The notes below the pieces were generated by a model. That model was not told the origin of the DNA, did not search any database, and saw nothing but the letters and a program-made list of their open reading frames with translations. Source: Ulota crispa (taxonomy: Eukaryota > Streptophyta > Bryopsida > Orthotrichales > Orthotrichaceae). From it: 64,000 nucleotides of DNA. Positions 1 to 12,983 of this stretch are shown one piece after another (position 1 is the first letter of the stretch; the number at the start of each line of letters is the position of its first letter). The position numbers were made by a program, and so were the translations under genes. Where the stretch lies: the NCBI GenBank assembly GCA_963920765.1, contig OY987245.1, positions 15,950,727 through 16,014,726 of the forward strand, read 5' to 3'.

Positions 1-1461
1 AATTGAGAATCCATAATGTCTAAACACTAATTATGCCACTATAGTTTCTATATAGGTTTTAATTCTACATTATGAAGGTAAATTTGAATAGTACAAGGCC
101 AAGTTGATCTAGATTGAAGAAGGACAAGATCATGATATTGGTATGGAGATGTTCTTGTGTCATGTATAGCATGTAGAATTAAAATCTCCAAGCATGGACA
201 ATATTCTAATGTTCTTAATAGCAAAAGGGGCTTATTATACTATCTTTTTGTTGATTTTAAATCACAATATTTGCAATGGGGACCATTACTACGTGGTAAA
301 ATAAGCCCCTTTCACTTTTAACACTTCAAAATGTGCATATAGCTACTCTTGCTTTGTTTGGCTTGACTTGCAATTGTTATCATGACAAAATAAGCAGCTC
401 TTTGCACATATTGTAGTACATGCACATCTTCTCCAAATTAAACTAAATTGTCCAAGCATGTTGTCCAAGCATGTATTACCCTCACATAGAGGAACCTCCT
501 TCTGCAAATTACATTGACCCAAAAAATAATTCCAATTTCTCTTAGCCATGTGGCATGGTTTTCATTTTTTAGATTTTGCACATTCCAAATTGCTTAAATA
601 TGGCATAATTCCCTATCCCTAGAATTGCTATTTTATACTTGATTGATTATCCTAGTAAACAATCTTCTCAAGCGTCTAAACATAGGTTGGATGCTTCAAG
701 TGTTAGAATTTTGTTTCTCTAAACTTAAAGTACTTGGGTCTTGGCAAAGTGCTAACAAACTAACGTTTACATGTGTTCTATGGCAATCCTCCAAAAAACC
801 GTACGGCAATGGTTTCTTCATTAGTGCAAGTGAGCACTGCCATCTGTTAATGCGCTAAAGTTTGGATCAATGGAGATTTTGAATTTATGTGTAGATTTCA
901 TACAATGTTGCTGCAAAAGTACTTAAAATTTACATTTGTTTCAATTCCTCTTTGACTAACTTATACATTGATGGTTGTATCCTGAGTGCTGCACCTTGAC
1001 AAGGATGATGTTTGCACTTTTACGGGCATCGAAAAGAGTTTGTTTACACAGAGCGCTTAACTTCTTGATCGCACCTTCACAAAAAACATTCACATAAAAA
1101 TACATGTAATCCATTCCTTTTACCAAACTTTCTTGCAACTTCATGCTCAATTACACTTGCACTTGCCACTTGCCATAGATATGGAACTTTCAAGATATGG
1201 TGCAAATGCTTGTCTTCAAGATTTTTGACACATATGATTCTTCTTAGTTTGTGTGATAGCTTTCTCTTTTGTAATGTTGTCACTTAAGGAGATCACTCCT
1301 TGTAATTTTATGGTATACATCTGAGTTAGGAGGGTATTTGATGAAGACCTACATACCTAAAATATGGTATTTAAAATGACCATATTTACATAAGAAAAGC
1401 TACGCGGGACATATTTTCATTACCTTTTGTTTTTTTGTAAATTTGATCATTTGGTTTTTAA
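1..1461. other. AT-rich DNA, no gene recognised
   Basis: Only short open frames occur, with no recognisable motif, no coherent exon pattern and no repeat structure I can define. I see nothing annotatable. Confidence 0.5.
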
Positions 1462-2112
1462 CCCCTAAATGCCCAAACAACCAAATTTGGGTCTTTACAA
1501 AACTTTGAAGATGAATAAAATCTAATCAAATCACTATTTTCAATACTTTTTTTTCAATAGATATTCATTTTGAAGTCTATTTTCACATCAAAAATCTGAT
1601 TTTGAAACTGAAAGTTGATGGTTTTTCTACTCAAGTATTTATACAAAGGTATCCATTGCAATCTTGAGGTTTTTAGAAGATCTTGAAAATGAGCCTCAAA
1701 TAAACTAGAGGTTGGAGAACAATCCACATTAGAAACTTATTGAAAAAAAATACAGAAGTAGATTTTTAAAGCCATAAATTGATTCAAGTTAGAAGTATAA
1801 TGATCTTAAACCTCATATTTTTTTTGATGACCGACTTTTTAGATTTGAAATGTGAAATGAGGATTAGAAGACTTCAAGTCACTTCGTGAGTCACTTTTGT
1901 AGTTTTAACACCCTTGGATTCAAACATTATAATCTTTCAAACTATAAGTGATATTGTTATGTTTTCTTTTTCGATGTGATCTCTAACATGTTTAGTTTAA
2001 ATTTGTATGGTTACAATTGAAAAAAACTTGATGAAATTCATGAAAAGATTAGTTGATTGTTGAGTTTCATGAAAATTTCAAGAAGCTTAGAAAGGCCTTG
2101 GGCATTTAGGGG
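1462..2112. mobile_element. TTAA-flanked non-autonomous element (family with CCCCTAAATG ends)
   Basis: The left end is TTAA followed by CCCCTAAATGCCC; the right end is GGGCATTTAGGGG, its inverted match, 651 bp later. The right flank is not an intact TTAA. A diverged relative starts at 59,222 (TTAA then CCCCAAAATGACC) and shares the interior, including a 'TCCATTGCAATCTTGA' stretch near 1,650 and near 59,425. There is no coding capacity. The ends resemble those of the longer CCCCTAAAGGAC family elsewhere in the window. Assignment to a piggyBac-like group rests only on the TTAA flank and C-rich ends. Confidence 0.55.
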
Positions 2113-4246
2113 ATGAGGCTATTTTATGTATAAATTTTATTTATCCAATTTTATCCTATCCTTGGTGTTTTTCTAAAAAAAATTCTTTCTATCACGTAAT
2201 TATATGCATATGGCATATACCATGAAACCAATAATAATCATATGAATGAAAAAACTATTGTCTAAGTGACAAATTTTATTAATAAATTTTAAGTATTTTT
2301 TAATTTCATAGCATATATTTAAAACAATTTAACATGGAGAGCAACAAGCAACACTAATAGCACAACATGAGTATTTGCACTTTGAATTTATTCAACGTAA
2401 GCCAAGATTAATGACTAGTAGTGTCTCCATGATAGTCATAATGTACAAGATTTAATCTATTGTAAGCACAAGACTAGATCTTGACTATAGATTTTCATAA
2501 CCCTTGTTTGTCAAAGTTAATTTATTAGTAAAAGTTCCTACTACCTAATAATTTTGCATACCCTAATTAATATATACTAATGTATATAGTATTTCATAAA
2601 TCCTATAGTAGCTCTACATATTATATAATTCTTTTGTTATATGAATTAAATGGAGCTTATTTTTTAACTCACGTTGTTTTTAAAATATGGGCTAGTGATC
2701 TCCCCAAGCGACGTCCAAGTGCCAATGTTTTAGTTTCATCGCTTTTTTGTCCACATATGCAATTTCATAGGCAGCGGAAGAGTTGGTAGCTTTTAACTCA
2801 CTTCATCTCAATCAAGTGGTCGAAACTACATACATTTATTGATTCAGAATGAACTTTCTTGTAGTATTTATAATACTGCAAGATTCTAAATAGTACAAAT
2901 GTCATATATTAATCAAGCGCACTAGAGGAAAATATGTAAAGTTGGTGTAAACAACAAGTGACATAGTCGTCCATTTTTTCTGATAGTGACCCTATGGACT
3001 AACATGTTTTTCATATTGCTAATGTGAAGAGCTTGTCTTCTAGCTGATTCTGGTGATTGCAACGCTAGCTGTTAATGTACGGAGTCAAGCTGTCATTTTA
3101 GCAATTTTCTCAATCATTAAATAATGCGTATGGCTCTGCTGTTTTCCAAAAGAAAAAGTAACTCATACATCACAAAAAATCTATGGCCATATATGAATAT
3201 ATGAAGTCAATTGGATCCTATTGTTATTGTATTTGGCTGTTACCATTGAATTTTGGGATATTGTCTCTATTGGAAATGCATATAATATGTATATACTATC
3301 AGAAATTCAATTGATCATTTGTTTATAAATGATTTTTCACTACAAAGATCAATATTATATTGTTGGTCACATATGAAAAATCCAAATTGTCCAACACATG
3401 GATATGTAATTGAGTTTGATTTGCTAAACTTCTAGTTGCATATATTGATAAATTGAGTTTGAGTGGCCACTTGGAACAATATTTCATTATACATTAATAT
3501 CATGTTAGATTTGTATCTATTACCTACTATGAGGTTTACATTTTACATTTTTGATTGTTTTGTATAAGAGCTAATAAACTTGACCGTGGTTGCAGGTTTT
3601 GCAATTATAACAGGAATGCTTAAGACAACATTTCTCATGGCTTTGGTTACATTGATCGTATGGGGACAAAATATAATTCTATCTCGGGGTTTGTTGTTAT
3701 GTTTTGGGTCTATTAAGACCCTTTCCATCTTTGTTTCATTCATGAAAATTTGTCAAGGAAGATGGATTTTGTGAATGTTCACTTCCATTTTTTTATGACC
3801 ATCGTATTTGTATGAAATTAGAGAACTTCAAAAAACTTGATGTTATGGACAACGGGATGAATTAAAAATTAGTACTTGCCAATTGAGCGCTTAGAAGAAG
3901 TGTTCGTATCTCTAAAATATGTTTATATTATAAAAAACTTGCAACGGACCAAGTTTTACTTTTTTTCTTTAACTTCAACACTCATTTGTTATTGCTACAC
4001 AAGTTTATGATTTTTGTTACTATTAAAATTGTGCCAGTGTCACACATACCTTTGAATAAGCGTTGTTTTTTCTCAAAAATTGGTGTAAATAGCTATTATA
4101 TTTACATGTAACTGAAACTTGAAATTTTAATCTATGACTCATAATGTGCTTTTAAACTTCTATTAGCAAACGTTGTCCTGATGGAGATCTCTCCATCATG
4201 TAAATACTTGTTATTTCTTTATGTTTGTGTTGATTTCAATAAATCA
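2113..4246. other. AT-rich intergenic DNA
   Basis: No gene or defined repeat is recognised. A short perfect hairpin (GATGGAGATCTCTCCATC) lies at about 4,180-4,198. Open frames of 60-70 codons near 2,580 and 3,580 have no recognisable features. Confidence 0.45.
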
Positions 4247-4560
4247 ACAGTTGAGGCAAAAATGGTGGTCGTGGTGAGGACCACGGTTTGGTGACAGCGC
4301 AGCGGCCATAGATTCCAATACGCTGCGCCGTCTTGTCACATGCACAGCTCAGGGGGGTAGGTAGCGGGTTGGCTGGGCCAATTTTCTGCCTCACTAGCTG
4401 CCAAGCCGTGAGCCGCCATCACCGCTTGACGAGTTCGATGAGATTCGAACCCGGACCGGCGGGCGGCCAGAGACGACCGCTTCTCCAGCCAACCAAGTCC
4501 ACGACTTGGCAACTGAAGACAAGCGTTTGACGCTATTATATGCTCGCAAGGGCACGTGGC
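4247..4560 (-). repeat. SINE-like, GC-rich block with a tRNA-type B box
   Basis: This is a GC-rich island of about 310 bp in AT-rich DNA. Read on the minus strand it contains GGGTTCGAATCTC, close to the RNA polymerase III B-box consensus GGTTCGANTCC. About 45 nt upstream TGGCTGGAGAAGCGG loosely resembles an A box. The remainder forms several GC hairpins. A tRNA-derived SINE would explain this, but I cannot fold a full tRNA head and see no clear A-rich tail or target duplication. A second, weaker block of this sort occurs at about 33,010-33,140. Confidence 0.35.
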
Positions 4561-4899
4561 CACTTTACGATGGCATTTATTTTGTAATTTAATCATTTTC
4601 ATATGTTTATCTGGATGTTTTGGAAGGCTCATATATTTTGCCTTTGTTTGAATAAAAATACTAAAGGTTTAGAAGTCAATAAAAAAAGTGTGAAAGGAAA
4701 AAGGGTTTGGCATCCATGGTGGGATTAGGATAGAGAGGGCATGGACTGATGTGCCCTACGTCCCTACCTTACATAGGGTCGAAATTGTGGAGGAAAGATC
4801 CTTTAGTTGTTGGAAGTTAGTGGATGAGTGTTGATGGGAAGAAGGGGAAAAATCCCGAAACTTTGATGTGAGATTTTTTTCTGTGTATATGTGATTTTG

Positions 4900-5650
4900 A
4901 ATTGAAATTTGAGGAGGTTGTTCCTTGTGTGATTTCCTTTTTAAAATGAGTTTGCAAGTTTGATTTAGAGTTGTGATGCAAAAGTTATGAGTGTTTGAAT
5001 TTTGGAGTCAAAAAGCCAAATTATGAAGAAAGGCTGAGACTTTGACAAGCCATAACTTATGATCTATATATCATTTTGCAACAAGATTTGGAGAGAGTGT
5101 TTATCTTAGTATCGGCTTTCTAAAAAGTCTTTAAACTTGAGGTTTGAAGCTTGGACGAGAAAGTTATGGAAGTGTGAAGGTTTGGAGGTGGCTGCCCTTT
5201 TGTTAGGAGAAAGCCGAGACTTTGAAGAGCTACAACTTTTGGACAGTATGAGATTTTCTTTTCAAACTTTTAGGAGTGATAGTTTGTTGTCATAGCTTTT
5301 CAAATTGTTTTTAATCATTTCATTTGGAGTTTTATTGAAGAAGTTATAGTGGGTAGAAGTTGCAGGTTTGGGTGCTCTCTAAAAAATTGAGACCCACACT
5401 TTGATTGACTAGAGCTTTCGGACAGAGTTTTTTTTGAAGTGCAAATTTTATGGGTTGAAGCCAGTGATATCATCTTTCTAAATTGATATCACGTTTCTAT
5501 GGGTGATGTATAAAACAAAAGTTATAGAGGTTTATAGAGGCAGTGTTTAGTTTGTAAGGAGGAAGAAGAGCCTCTACTTTGAACCCACATAACTTTTGGA
5601 CAATATCTTAGATTGAGTTGAAATTTGGAGGGATGTTAGAAGGTTAGAAG
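4900..5650. repeat. Degenerate tandem repeat, period about 180 bp
   Basis: The heptamer ACTTTGA recurs at 5,039, 5,219, 5,398 and 5,576 (intervals 180, 179, 178). The phrase AAAGTTATG or close variants recurs at about 4,981, 5,160, 5,340 and 5,518. Around these anchors each unit carries related text (a 'pyrimidine-rich, ACTTTGA, AACTTTTGGACA' order). About four units are visible, strongly diverged. No protein reading frame is maintained through them. Confidence 0.6.
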
Positions 5651-5764
5651 AGCTTTTCAAATTGCTATTATACTTAGCATTTGAATCTTTGAGCCATCTG
5701 TGGCACTAGATAGAAAGTCGCTGCTTTTCTATGACTTGTTATTTGTGATTTTCCCCATTGTTTT

Positions 5765-5835
5765 TATTAAAACATGAAGACTTGAAAACTTGAAGACATG
5801 AAGACTTGAAGGTCTGAAGATATGAAGATTTCAAG
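5765..5835. repeat. Short imperfect TGAAGAC-type tandem repeat
   Basis: A run of variants of TTGAAGACTTGAAGACATGAAG, about 70 bp long and A/G-rich on the plus strand. The motif reappears more loosely at 6,215-6,250. Confidence 0.6.
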
Positions 5836-5889
5836 AGGAATGTTTTGGATTTATTTTTTATGTATGTGTGGGATGTGGCTTTGTTATTC

Positions 5890-6350
5890 CTAGCCGGTTT
5901 TGGAGGCTCGTTTGTCAATTCATTTCCATTCTGTTTTGTAAACCTTGTTGCGGGCAGTTTGGGTTAAACCAAACTTAACCCCATTTATTGTCGTGGTGAC
6001 AAAGTGGAATTGATCACCCACATGGTCGAGACTTGCTCTGTTCTCACGATCTGGAGTTTTGGCCAGCAGATTGTAAATTTGATTTTAGGATCCCGGCATA
6101 CGGACGGCAGCTCGTGTCTGCTGTCCCGATCTACCCGTCCCGTATCCAGTGGGCTCTTATCCCTACCTTGACCCTTATACCATTAGAGCCAGCCACAGGA
6201 TAGGCCTACGGAAGACTGAAAACTGAAGATTTGAAGAGAAGATCAAGATTGAAAACGATTTGGTTGACAACGCACGATCGCAGCAAGACACCCTGCGTGT
6301 TCTCAAGGCGCGCTCCTCTCAACCTGACAACGTGATTGAGTAAAATTGCA
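5890..6350. other. GC-richer block, possible retroelement remnant
   Basis: This segment is markedly less AT-rich than its surroundings and has no long open frame. At about 6,177 it contains TATACCATTAGAGCCAG, which is faintly like the TGGTATCAGAGCC primer-binding site used by many plant LTR retrotransposons, followed by A/G-rich text. No LTR pair, gag or pol motif was found, so a degraded retroelement leader is only a suggestion. Confidence 0.2.
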
Positions 6351-9300
6351 TGAGTCATTCTTGTGAGATAATATCTTATAAATGACTAACTCATTGTTAA
6401 TATATCATTAAGATTCAAATAATTTAATATCACTATTTTATGTAACTAAACCTTTGGTGAACTCTTCTAAAAAGATTTCATACAAATATGTTTGTTGAGT
6501 TTCAATTTATACTATTGGATCTATTGGCAAAATAACATGTATGTGATTTGATATGAATATAAAGATATATTTAAAACAGATTTCAAGTTTGAGGAGAAAC
6601 TTTTAAAAGATTTACGTACATTTGTCTTAGAAGATGACAATGAAAAGAATAGAGCTCTCTCATACAATTATGATACTAATATAAAACTAGAATCATTAGT
6701 TCAAACATTTGTCTTATGGAGCTCAACGCCTTATGTGGAAGATGAATAAGATATTGATATAAAGACTATAAAGAGGAAATAACCTCTTGGAGACCTTGAA
6801 GTATCACCTTCTATTTTATTTTCTTTTTTTAGGTGGTTGTTGTAGGTCAATTAATTCTCTGCTTAATTGAAATCTAATTCATCTCTCATTTCTAAGTTCA
6901 AAATGTGGACATTATTTATATATATATTTTTAATTTAAAAAAATAGATTTAAATTTTTTTTTCTAAGAATAGTTTTTACAAAGTATATTAGTTATATAAA
7001 TCTTTAAAAAATATTTTAAATCATTTCTATTTTTTTTAAATAAATTTTCAAATTTTTTATAGAATTGGAAGATATTTTCAAACTTGGTAAAATTTCTTTT
7101 ATAATCCAAAATTTCAACTATTCTGAATTTTTCAATAAATTTTTATTATATGGATGTATAACATAGATTTTTTTTTTTCAAACTTGTTATAATCATCGAG
7201 TATTTTTTCAAATTTTTCAAATCTAAATCTTTAAAAATAGGCTGATGAGTAAATGTTAAAGTATTTTCACATTTTATATTTGTTTATAAAGTAGTGATAA
7301 AATAGCGTTTTAACATTTTATCAAGTTAGAAGAGGGTTTATAATAGATGGTTGAATGAGAGAAATCTCTCATTTCAAAGAATGTAAGAATTATCCTTCGC
7401 AAATACAGTTAATGTATTAGAGATGGATGATTGCCAAGAGTTTGATTTGAATACAAGCTTTTTGTAAAATATTACATTTTCAAGAAATATAGAGGAATCT
7501 CATGGAAATTGTAGCATTTTTTGTCAAAGATGTCAAGCACTAACATTCTGATAGTAAACATTTTGCACACAACATTGATACAATGAAAGTTTGTTTTGGA
7601 ACTTATGATGACATTCTTAATATACATCTGTGCTACACAAATGAGGAACAAAAGCTAATGCAACAGAAAGCTGCTAAAAGCATAGGGCAATGGGGTAGTT
7701 TACATTGTAAGTCATTCTTATGTGAAGGCATCTGACTCATCGTTATGGAAAAAGAAATTTGCAATCAATTATGTTTACAACTTTTTAAGACGGATTTGCA
7801 AGAGTCATTCGGTTATATTACACATACTTTAAAAAAATTCTATGAAAATTGATACGGTCTACGTTGTATAGACAAAACATTTTTGAACATTTATTATTAC
7901 GGACATGAACGGATTGGCTAGTGCTCAAAGCGCATAAACTACTACAGTAGAAATTTTTAGAAAATAATAGAATGTGTTAGTAAAATCTAAAAATCTTAAA
8001 AAGCTCTAGAAGGTTAGAAGTTTCTAAATTTTTTTGGAAGGTTGGAAGCTTCTTACCTAGTAGAAGCATCTCCAGCACCTTCTAAGCTGGAAAAAACTAC
8101 TCAAGCAATTTTCTAAGCTTAAAAAAACTTTTTAAGCAACTTCCAAAGCTTGACGGTGATTATGGTTGTCTTCCTTGACATGGTGACAATTCAACAAAGT
8201 TGATGTCACATATGGACAAGAGACCCTTCATCCATCTAATAAAGTCAATTTTAAAGTGAACTTTTAAATAAAGCACTTTTTATTTCTAAGCTTGACATAT
8301 TAACATTTCATTTTATTGAATTATCTCAATTCAATATACACATATTAGATTCTACATTTTGGATCATATTTAAAGTAGATTTTAAAATTATCTTAGTTGT
8401 TAAATATGGCCTTATTAAACAAGAATGTCACTCATACTTGACATATGTCATGTGCGACATCAGACATTAAACAGACAACACAATAATTAGATCCCAAAAT
8501 CTGTCCGACAAAACAACGCTAACAGTGAAGCTTCAATCCTCAGGTATATGTATGAGTCAGGACCAAAAAGTTCCTTGGTCTCAACAACTCATCTAGCTAT
8601 TCTAGCTTTTAGCCTTCAAACCATAGCTTTCTATCTTAGTCTTATCTTGTACCACTACCATCTGGAATGCATCTCCGGCCCTCGTTTCTAGTACAGCTTT
8701 TTGTTTTTACCTTGCTTCCTTGCATTCTCTACCTTGTCTTTATTTTTGATTCCATCCTTGACATTTGTTTGGGCAAACATATCATAATTTCTTTCTAATA
8801 GGTCTAACTTTGCATACTTTTACATAATGAAGTTAATTGCTTCAATGTTGATGATGGAAGAAGTTCCTATAGATATGAAAAAAAAAATATATATATATAT
8901 ATATTTCGGCAGACTTGAGATTGCGTGACCCCTAGCTTTTGATAGAGCAGAAAATAGTTTTTTGTATAATATACAAAAACACGTGTGTAATCTTCAATTA
9001 CATTTTTTTTCATTTGGAACCATGTAATTTTTAGCTTGAATGCTTAATGTCCTTTTTTTTCCCTATGCCATGTGTTTTTAATATGAAGCAATATTGCATT
9101 ATGTGTATGATTCTGTAGTATTAACAAAAAATTTACAATAAGATCAGATGTTAATGAGTTGAAAAAATATTCTTAATGAAAAAAAATCATACACTTTACT
9201 ACTTATGGACTATTCATGTATAAACTTTATATGTCCTTGAATATTTGAGGTTTCTTAACATTCTGCTTATTTTTCTCTTAAAGTTTTATATGTCTGTATC

Positions 9301-9391
9301 CTGGACATATTTCTTCATATTTTGTAAGTACTTTTTAATGTTTTGCAAACCAAAACAAGTTTTTGGACTACTACTTAGGGAATTTGAATAA
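6351..9391. other. AT-rich DNA without recognised gene; (AT)n tract near 8,880-8,905
   Basis: No reading frame or structured repeat is supported across these 3 kb. The one simple feature is a poly-A to (AT)n microsatellite at about 8,879-8,906, ending before TTTCGGC. Confidence 0.5.
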
Positions 9392-10667
9392 GGGAATTGC
9401 TATATGCACACCCAGAGTTTGATATATGTGAAGTGGGGTAGAATAAATTTTAGTCTACCCTATTCTACCGTTCAAAGGACTTACCATTTTATAGAATACA
9501 ATTGGGTTTTTTGTATCTTTTATCATTAAGATTTAATTCCTACACAATCTTAGTCAAGTATACCAAATTTGAGTTCCAAAAAACCAAAACCCTATTTTTA
9601 GTGAACTATTTTAGACAAAATTCATGGTTTTATATGATAATTGATTAAAAAACATTGGTGATTAAGTTTTGAGATTTGATTGCATGGGTATGTAGGATAC
9701 ATCCATAAGCACATCTCTCCTTTTAACAAGCATCTTAAAAAAAATCAAATGTCCTTCTATAGAGATTTTAATGTTGGGATGATCATGACCAAAATTAGTA
9801 AAATGGATTTATTTGTTTTTAATTAGCTATTGGCAAAATAATAATATCATCATGCTCAAAGCTACAACTTTAATCATAATGTATGAGTCAATTATCAAAA
9901 TCTAATTACCATAAAGAAATATCTATTTTATTAAATTTGGTTATGATCACTTCAACATGAAAATCTCTATAAGGGGAATTTTGAGACTTTTTGCAGATTT
10001 TTTTTGAAGAAAAGATGTGCATTTGGATGTTTTCTACATACCCATGCAATAAAATCTCAAAAATTCATCATCGATGTTTTTTAATCAATTATCATATAAA
10101 AGCATGAATTTTATCTAAAATAATTCACCAAAAATAGGATTTTGGTTTTTTGAAACTCAAATTTGTTATGCTTGATTAGGATTGTGTAAGAATTAAAGAT
10201 AAGTGATACAAGATAAAAAAAAATCCAGTTGCATTCTATAAAATGCTAAATCCTTTGAACGGTAGAATAGGGTGAACTAACATTTCTTCTACCCCACTGT
10301 ACATTGAGGGGACAAATTTTAGATATTTACCATCAACAAGTTAAATTTGGAGAATTTTAATTCAAATTTGAATTTAGAGATCTTGATTTAGTATAGACTC
10401 ACAAAAAAGGTTACAATTGAGCAACGCCTAGTGGAGAATCTTAACTAGGGGACAACTTTTTTTTTTTTTATCCTTGTTTATAAAAAAATTAAGTTTTTCC
10501 ATTGAGCATAGTTCAAATGTAATTTTTTTTAAGGGTATGTACAAAATCAAGGTTTCCAAATCCAAATTTGTATTTAAATTTTCAAAATTCAACTTGTTGA
10601 TTATAAATATCTAAAATTTACCCCCAAGTGTGCATATATCAAACCCAGATGTACATATATCAATTCC
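9392..10667. mobile_element. Foldback MITE, interrupted by another foldback element
   Basis: The left end GGGAATTGCTATATGCACAC (9,392) inversely matches the right end, which finishes ...ATATATCAATTCC at 10,667. The interior 10,310-10,660 is itself an imperfect palindrome around a T-rich centre. Relatives lie at 33,704-34,115 and 50,113-50,400 with the same order: end, 'ATTTTAGATATCTACCATC', 'GCAATTGAACAACACCC', centre, mirror. Here the left arm breaks at about 9,432 and resumes at about 10,298, because a second element is inserted. Confidence 0.7.
9433..10297. mobile_element. 865-bp foldback element with arms of about 390 bp (nested)
   Basis: The left arm starts GTGGGGTAGAA and the right arm ends TTCTACCCCAC. 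The arms can be followed as inverted copies for almost 400 bp each; for example 'CTACCGTTCAAAGGA' near 9,467 matches 'TCCTTTGAACGGTAG' near 10,250. About 80-100 bp of unpaired centre lies near 9,830-9,905. There is no coding capacity. It is inserted in the left arm of the 9,392-10,667 element, so it is the younger of the two. Confidence 0.75.
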
Positions 10668-11721
10668 TTTTAATAATCCATAATTAGTTGAATATGACAT
10701 AAAAGCAATGATGTGAAAGATGCTTTTAATTAGAGTCTACATGTCCTATTACGAAGGGGTACTCAGGCCTACCTTCAAAAGGGATTGTGAACAATAGAAA
10801 GATCACTAATTCAGCTTGTTGAGTAACCAAGTTCAAGAGAATCTTACGTGCTAAAATGTTCTTAGAAACATTAAACAAGAGGAGGTGAGAGTTGAATTTG
10901 AGCATTAAAACTCTAACCTTTCATTGCATATAGCTTGTTCATGATGTTGTAATTTCTTTTACTTATGCTTTCATTGATTCAATATAACAAGTATGCAATA
11001 GAGATCCCAACACAACAATTACACAATTAAAAATCAATTTTCACACTTGATAATAAAATCAAGTGTAACAATTGACACATACTCAATTAAAAATTTGAGT
11101 GTCACAATTGATCTCTAAACAATCAAACAATAGGCAACATACTCATATCACTATAGTAATAAACACACTACAATAGCAATAAAACTCATTCCACACAAGC
11201 AACAAACACATCAAATACTTGAATATTGTTTACAAGGGACTTTATTCATTTATTGAATAGCCTATAAAAACAACTTATGTTCCTTTAGATTGGAGGGTAT
11301 GCCACATTGCGATCCTTTTATTAGGATGTTTCTCAGCACAAAAAAGACATTACTCACCCACAAGATGTGAGTGTACACTACCATATGTCTTGCATAAATC
11401 AACATATGATTGCTCCCTTACTTTGCCAACATTTGTGCAAGCATGTATTCCACATGTATGCAACACAATCCTCAAAAATTACCTCCCCACATTTTTAGCT
11501 CCATCTTTTCCCATCCTCTCCATTTTCAACAATTGGACAAAAGAAACACATTCTTAGGTCATTTTGACATAATAGTTCTCCTTGTGAGAGTTTACAATAC
11601 ACTCAACTATGTCTAATTGTACTTTGTGATGGCACATTTACTTGTACATTCTTAAAAACTCTTTGTATGTACACATTGATTGGCCAACTTTCACAAGTCA
11701 AGTTGTCAAAACAAATCATGC
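10668..11721. other. AT-rich intergenic DNA
   Basis: No gene recognised. An open frame of 68 codons at 11,410 has no supporting features. Confidence 0.45.
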
Positions 11722-12041
11722 TAAGGTACAAACACCCATAACCATCAGTGCACCCATAACCATCACCTCTAAAATCTTGGAAAATTTGTGGAAGTGACTA
11801 GATGTAATTACAAGAATGTACAATATGTGAACATGAAACCTTAGTGTTGGTATTAGGTGCAATTGCATTTGACTCGTTAAAAATTCACAACTCATTCTCA
11901 CAAATATCCTATTAATACACTGGAAAGTGCAAACTCATCATTTTTGTCTTGCTAATAGGATCCTAAAATTTGCTAGATGTTTATTAATAATCATCATGTT
12001 CAAAACCCTTAATTTTAACTGTTATGGGTGCTGCTACCTTA
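11722..12041. mobile_element. MITE, TAAGGTA...CACCCATAA family, copy 1
   Basis: The left end is TAAGGTACAAACACCCATAA and the right end is TTATGGGTGCTGCTACCTTA; they are inverted copies. The element is 320 bp. Further copies lie at 40,070-40,515 and 57,795-58,556. The interior 'CACCTCTAAAATCTTGGAAA' is shared almost word for word with the 57.8-kb copy. It is non-coding. This copy serves as the uninterrupted reference for the 57.8-kb copy, which carries an insertion. Confidence 0.7.
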
Positions 12042-12983
12042 ATCACAAATCAAGTTGTGAAAATAAATCATGCTAAAAGTTCACTGGTCCCTCAAGGTGG
12101 AGCAATGTTTGTGAGTCTAGAATTTGGAAAGATATGAGCATAAAGAACACAATAATAAAACCAAGGAATCAAACGCTTGCCAATTGTAAGGTAGATGCCC
12201 GTCACAATCAATTTAGTCCTCACATGTTTGAAGTATACACATACCGAGTTGCAATGAGTATGTCCCTCTTAAATCCAAATGCATCAACCAATCAAGACCT
12301 CTGATTTTGAATCATATTTTAGAGCTCTACATTCTCAAAACCACACAAACACAGGTCAGGTGTAGGATAGAAGGTTGGGATTTAGGATTTGATATAGGTT
12401 GGATACAGGGTTTAATTTAAATTTTTCATTTGTGTGCTTGTTAAAAAATAAATAAAAAGCAAGGCTTCTGAAATTTCTGTCACAAAAGTCAATGGCCCCA
12501 AGCTTTCTCTCTGCATCTTCAAGAGTTCACATTTATTACATTGTTTTTATTGTAGACAATTGCTCCTTTGTTAGATTTTTAAAATGTGTCTCTCGTTAGT
12601 TTGTTAAATACTTCGGCATCGTGAGAAAAACCCTGGATGGCAAAAAAAAAATACAAACACACATACAAATACAAGAAAAGGAAAAAGGAAAATGAAAAAA
12701 AAGAAGGGATCTACCCCAAACCAGTATTGCTTATTCCATATTGACCAGGGCAAATTGTAGACTATATGACATAAGAACAAATTGTAGACTCTGTAACCAC
12801 GGACATATAGTAAACTCTATGTATCAAATAGAGTGGTACTGCAGTATTCATTGGAACAAGATAAAGATATCAACAATTGGTAATTTATTAACCTAAAAAC
12901 CTATCTGCAATGAACACTCCTTTCCTCAATCCTTTAATTTCACCTGAATTGTCAACTCTGTAACTGGACCCTCTTACCCCAAT
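12042..12983. other. Intergenic region downstream of the CCDC61 gene
   Basis: No gene is recognised. The segment just below 12,984 would hold the 3' UTR and polyadenylation site of the minus-strand CCDC61 gene. Confidence 0.4.

Noticed and set aside
343..1283. Short frames of 60-70 codons on both strands near the left edge
   Set aside because: No motif, no codon bias, no splice pattern; expected by chance in AT-rich DNA.
4390..4480. A functional tRNA gene on the minus strand
   Set aside because: A B box is visible but no acceptor stem, anticodon arm or convincing A box could be folded.
5940..6350. An intact LTR retrotransposon
   Set aside because: No paired LTRs, polypurine tract, gag or pol coding sequence; only a weak primer-binding-site resemblance.
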